Part shown: positions 14,545 to 14,575 of the stretch, piece by piece
How the letters are laid out: each line of letters starts with the position of its first letter
Numbering within the stretch: the stretch's first letter is position 1
Assembly (NCBI GenBank): GCA_964626265.1
Contig: CAZVCG010000044.1
Location: 1 to 14,575 of the forward strand
Reading direction: 5' to 3'
Length of the DNA: 14,575 bases
Origin: CAZVCG01 sp964626265
Lineage (GTDB): Bacteria; Pseudomonadota; Alphaproteobacteria; UBA9219
Program-made: the position numbers and the translations under genes
The notes under the pieces: model-generated
Told to the model about the DNA's origin: nothing
The model's input: only the letters and a program-made list of their open reading frames with translations
Databases searched by the model: none

Positions 14545-14575
14545 TAGCGTTAAGCGATTGATGATTCAAGGGAAT

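Overview
The window looks like a piece of an alphaproteobacterial chromosome of moderate GC, probably from a lineage rich in small dispersed repeats. The evidence is: two LexA operators of the alphaproteobacterial direct-repeat type (GTTC-N7-GTTC), upstream of uvrA and ssb; an atpH-atpA pair whose proteins read like alphaproteobacterial F1 subunits; UvrA with the CPVSGF form of zinc module 1, which I recall from alphaproteobacteria; and a full-length replicative DnaE. I cannot name a genus. The sequence has one assembly gap (10 N at 2484-2493, inside atpA).

Layout. At the left, dapF (minus) is touched by three repeat families: one at its start, one inserted in frame in its middle, and one supplying its stop codon. 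Next comes a minus-strand structured RNA, about 170 nt, that I read as 6S RNA (ssrS). Its own promoter faces away from the atp operon. Then atpH and atpA run on the plus strand and end in a strong terminator immediately after atpA, where atpG, atpD and atpC would normally follow. From 3640 to 6041 lies an accessory stretch. It holds an intergenic array of eight CAGG motifs spaced by one helical turn, a minus-strand gene for a membrane-anchored protein with eight CxxC motifs (two DnaJ-like zinc modules), and a divergent small gene of unknown function. From 6081 onward comes a DNA-maintenance block: uvrA (minus), an alpha/beta-hydrolase-like gene lying between uvrA and ssb, then ssb, a small secreted EF-hand protein, and dnaE, all three close together on the plus strand. 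The window ends with a hairpin terminator and a second copy, inverted relative to the window start, of the repeat that forms the dapF stop.

How the genes relate. uvrA and ssb both carry LexA-type operators, so nucleotide excision repair and single-strand-DNA binding are probably induced together by DNA damage. Because ssb, the EF-hand gene and dnaE are closely spaced with no terminator visible between them, the replicative polymerase may partly share the ssb promoter. The most unusual items are the in-frame palindromic insertion in dapF, the phased CAGG array, the eight-CxxC membrane protein, the shortened atp operon, and the calcium-binding secreted protein placed two bases ahead of dnaE.
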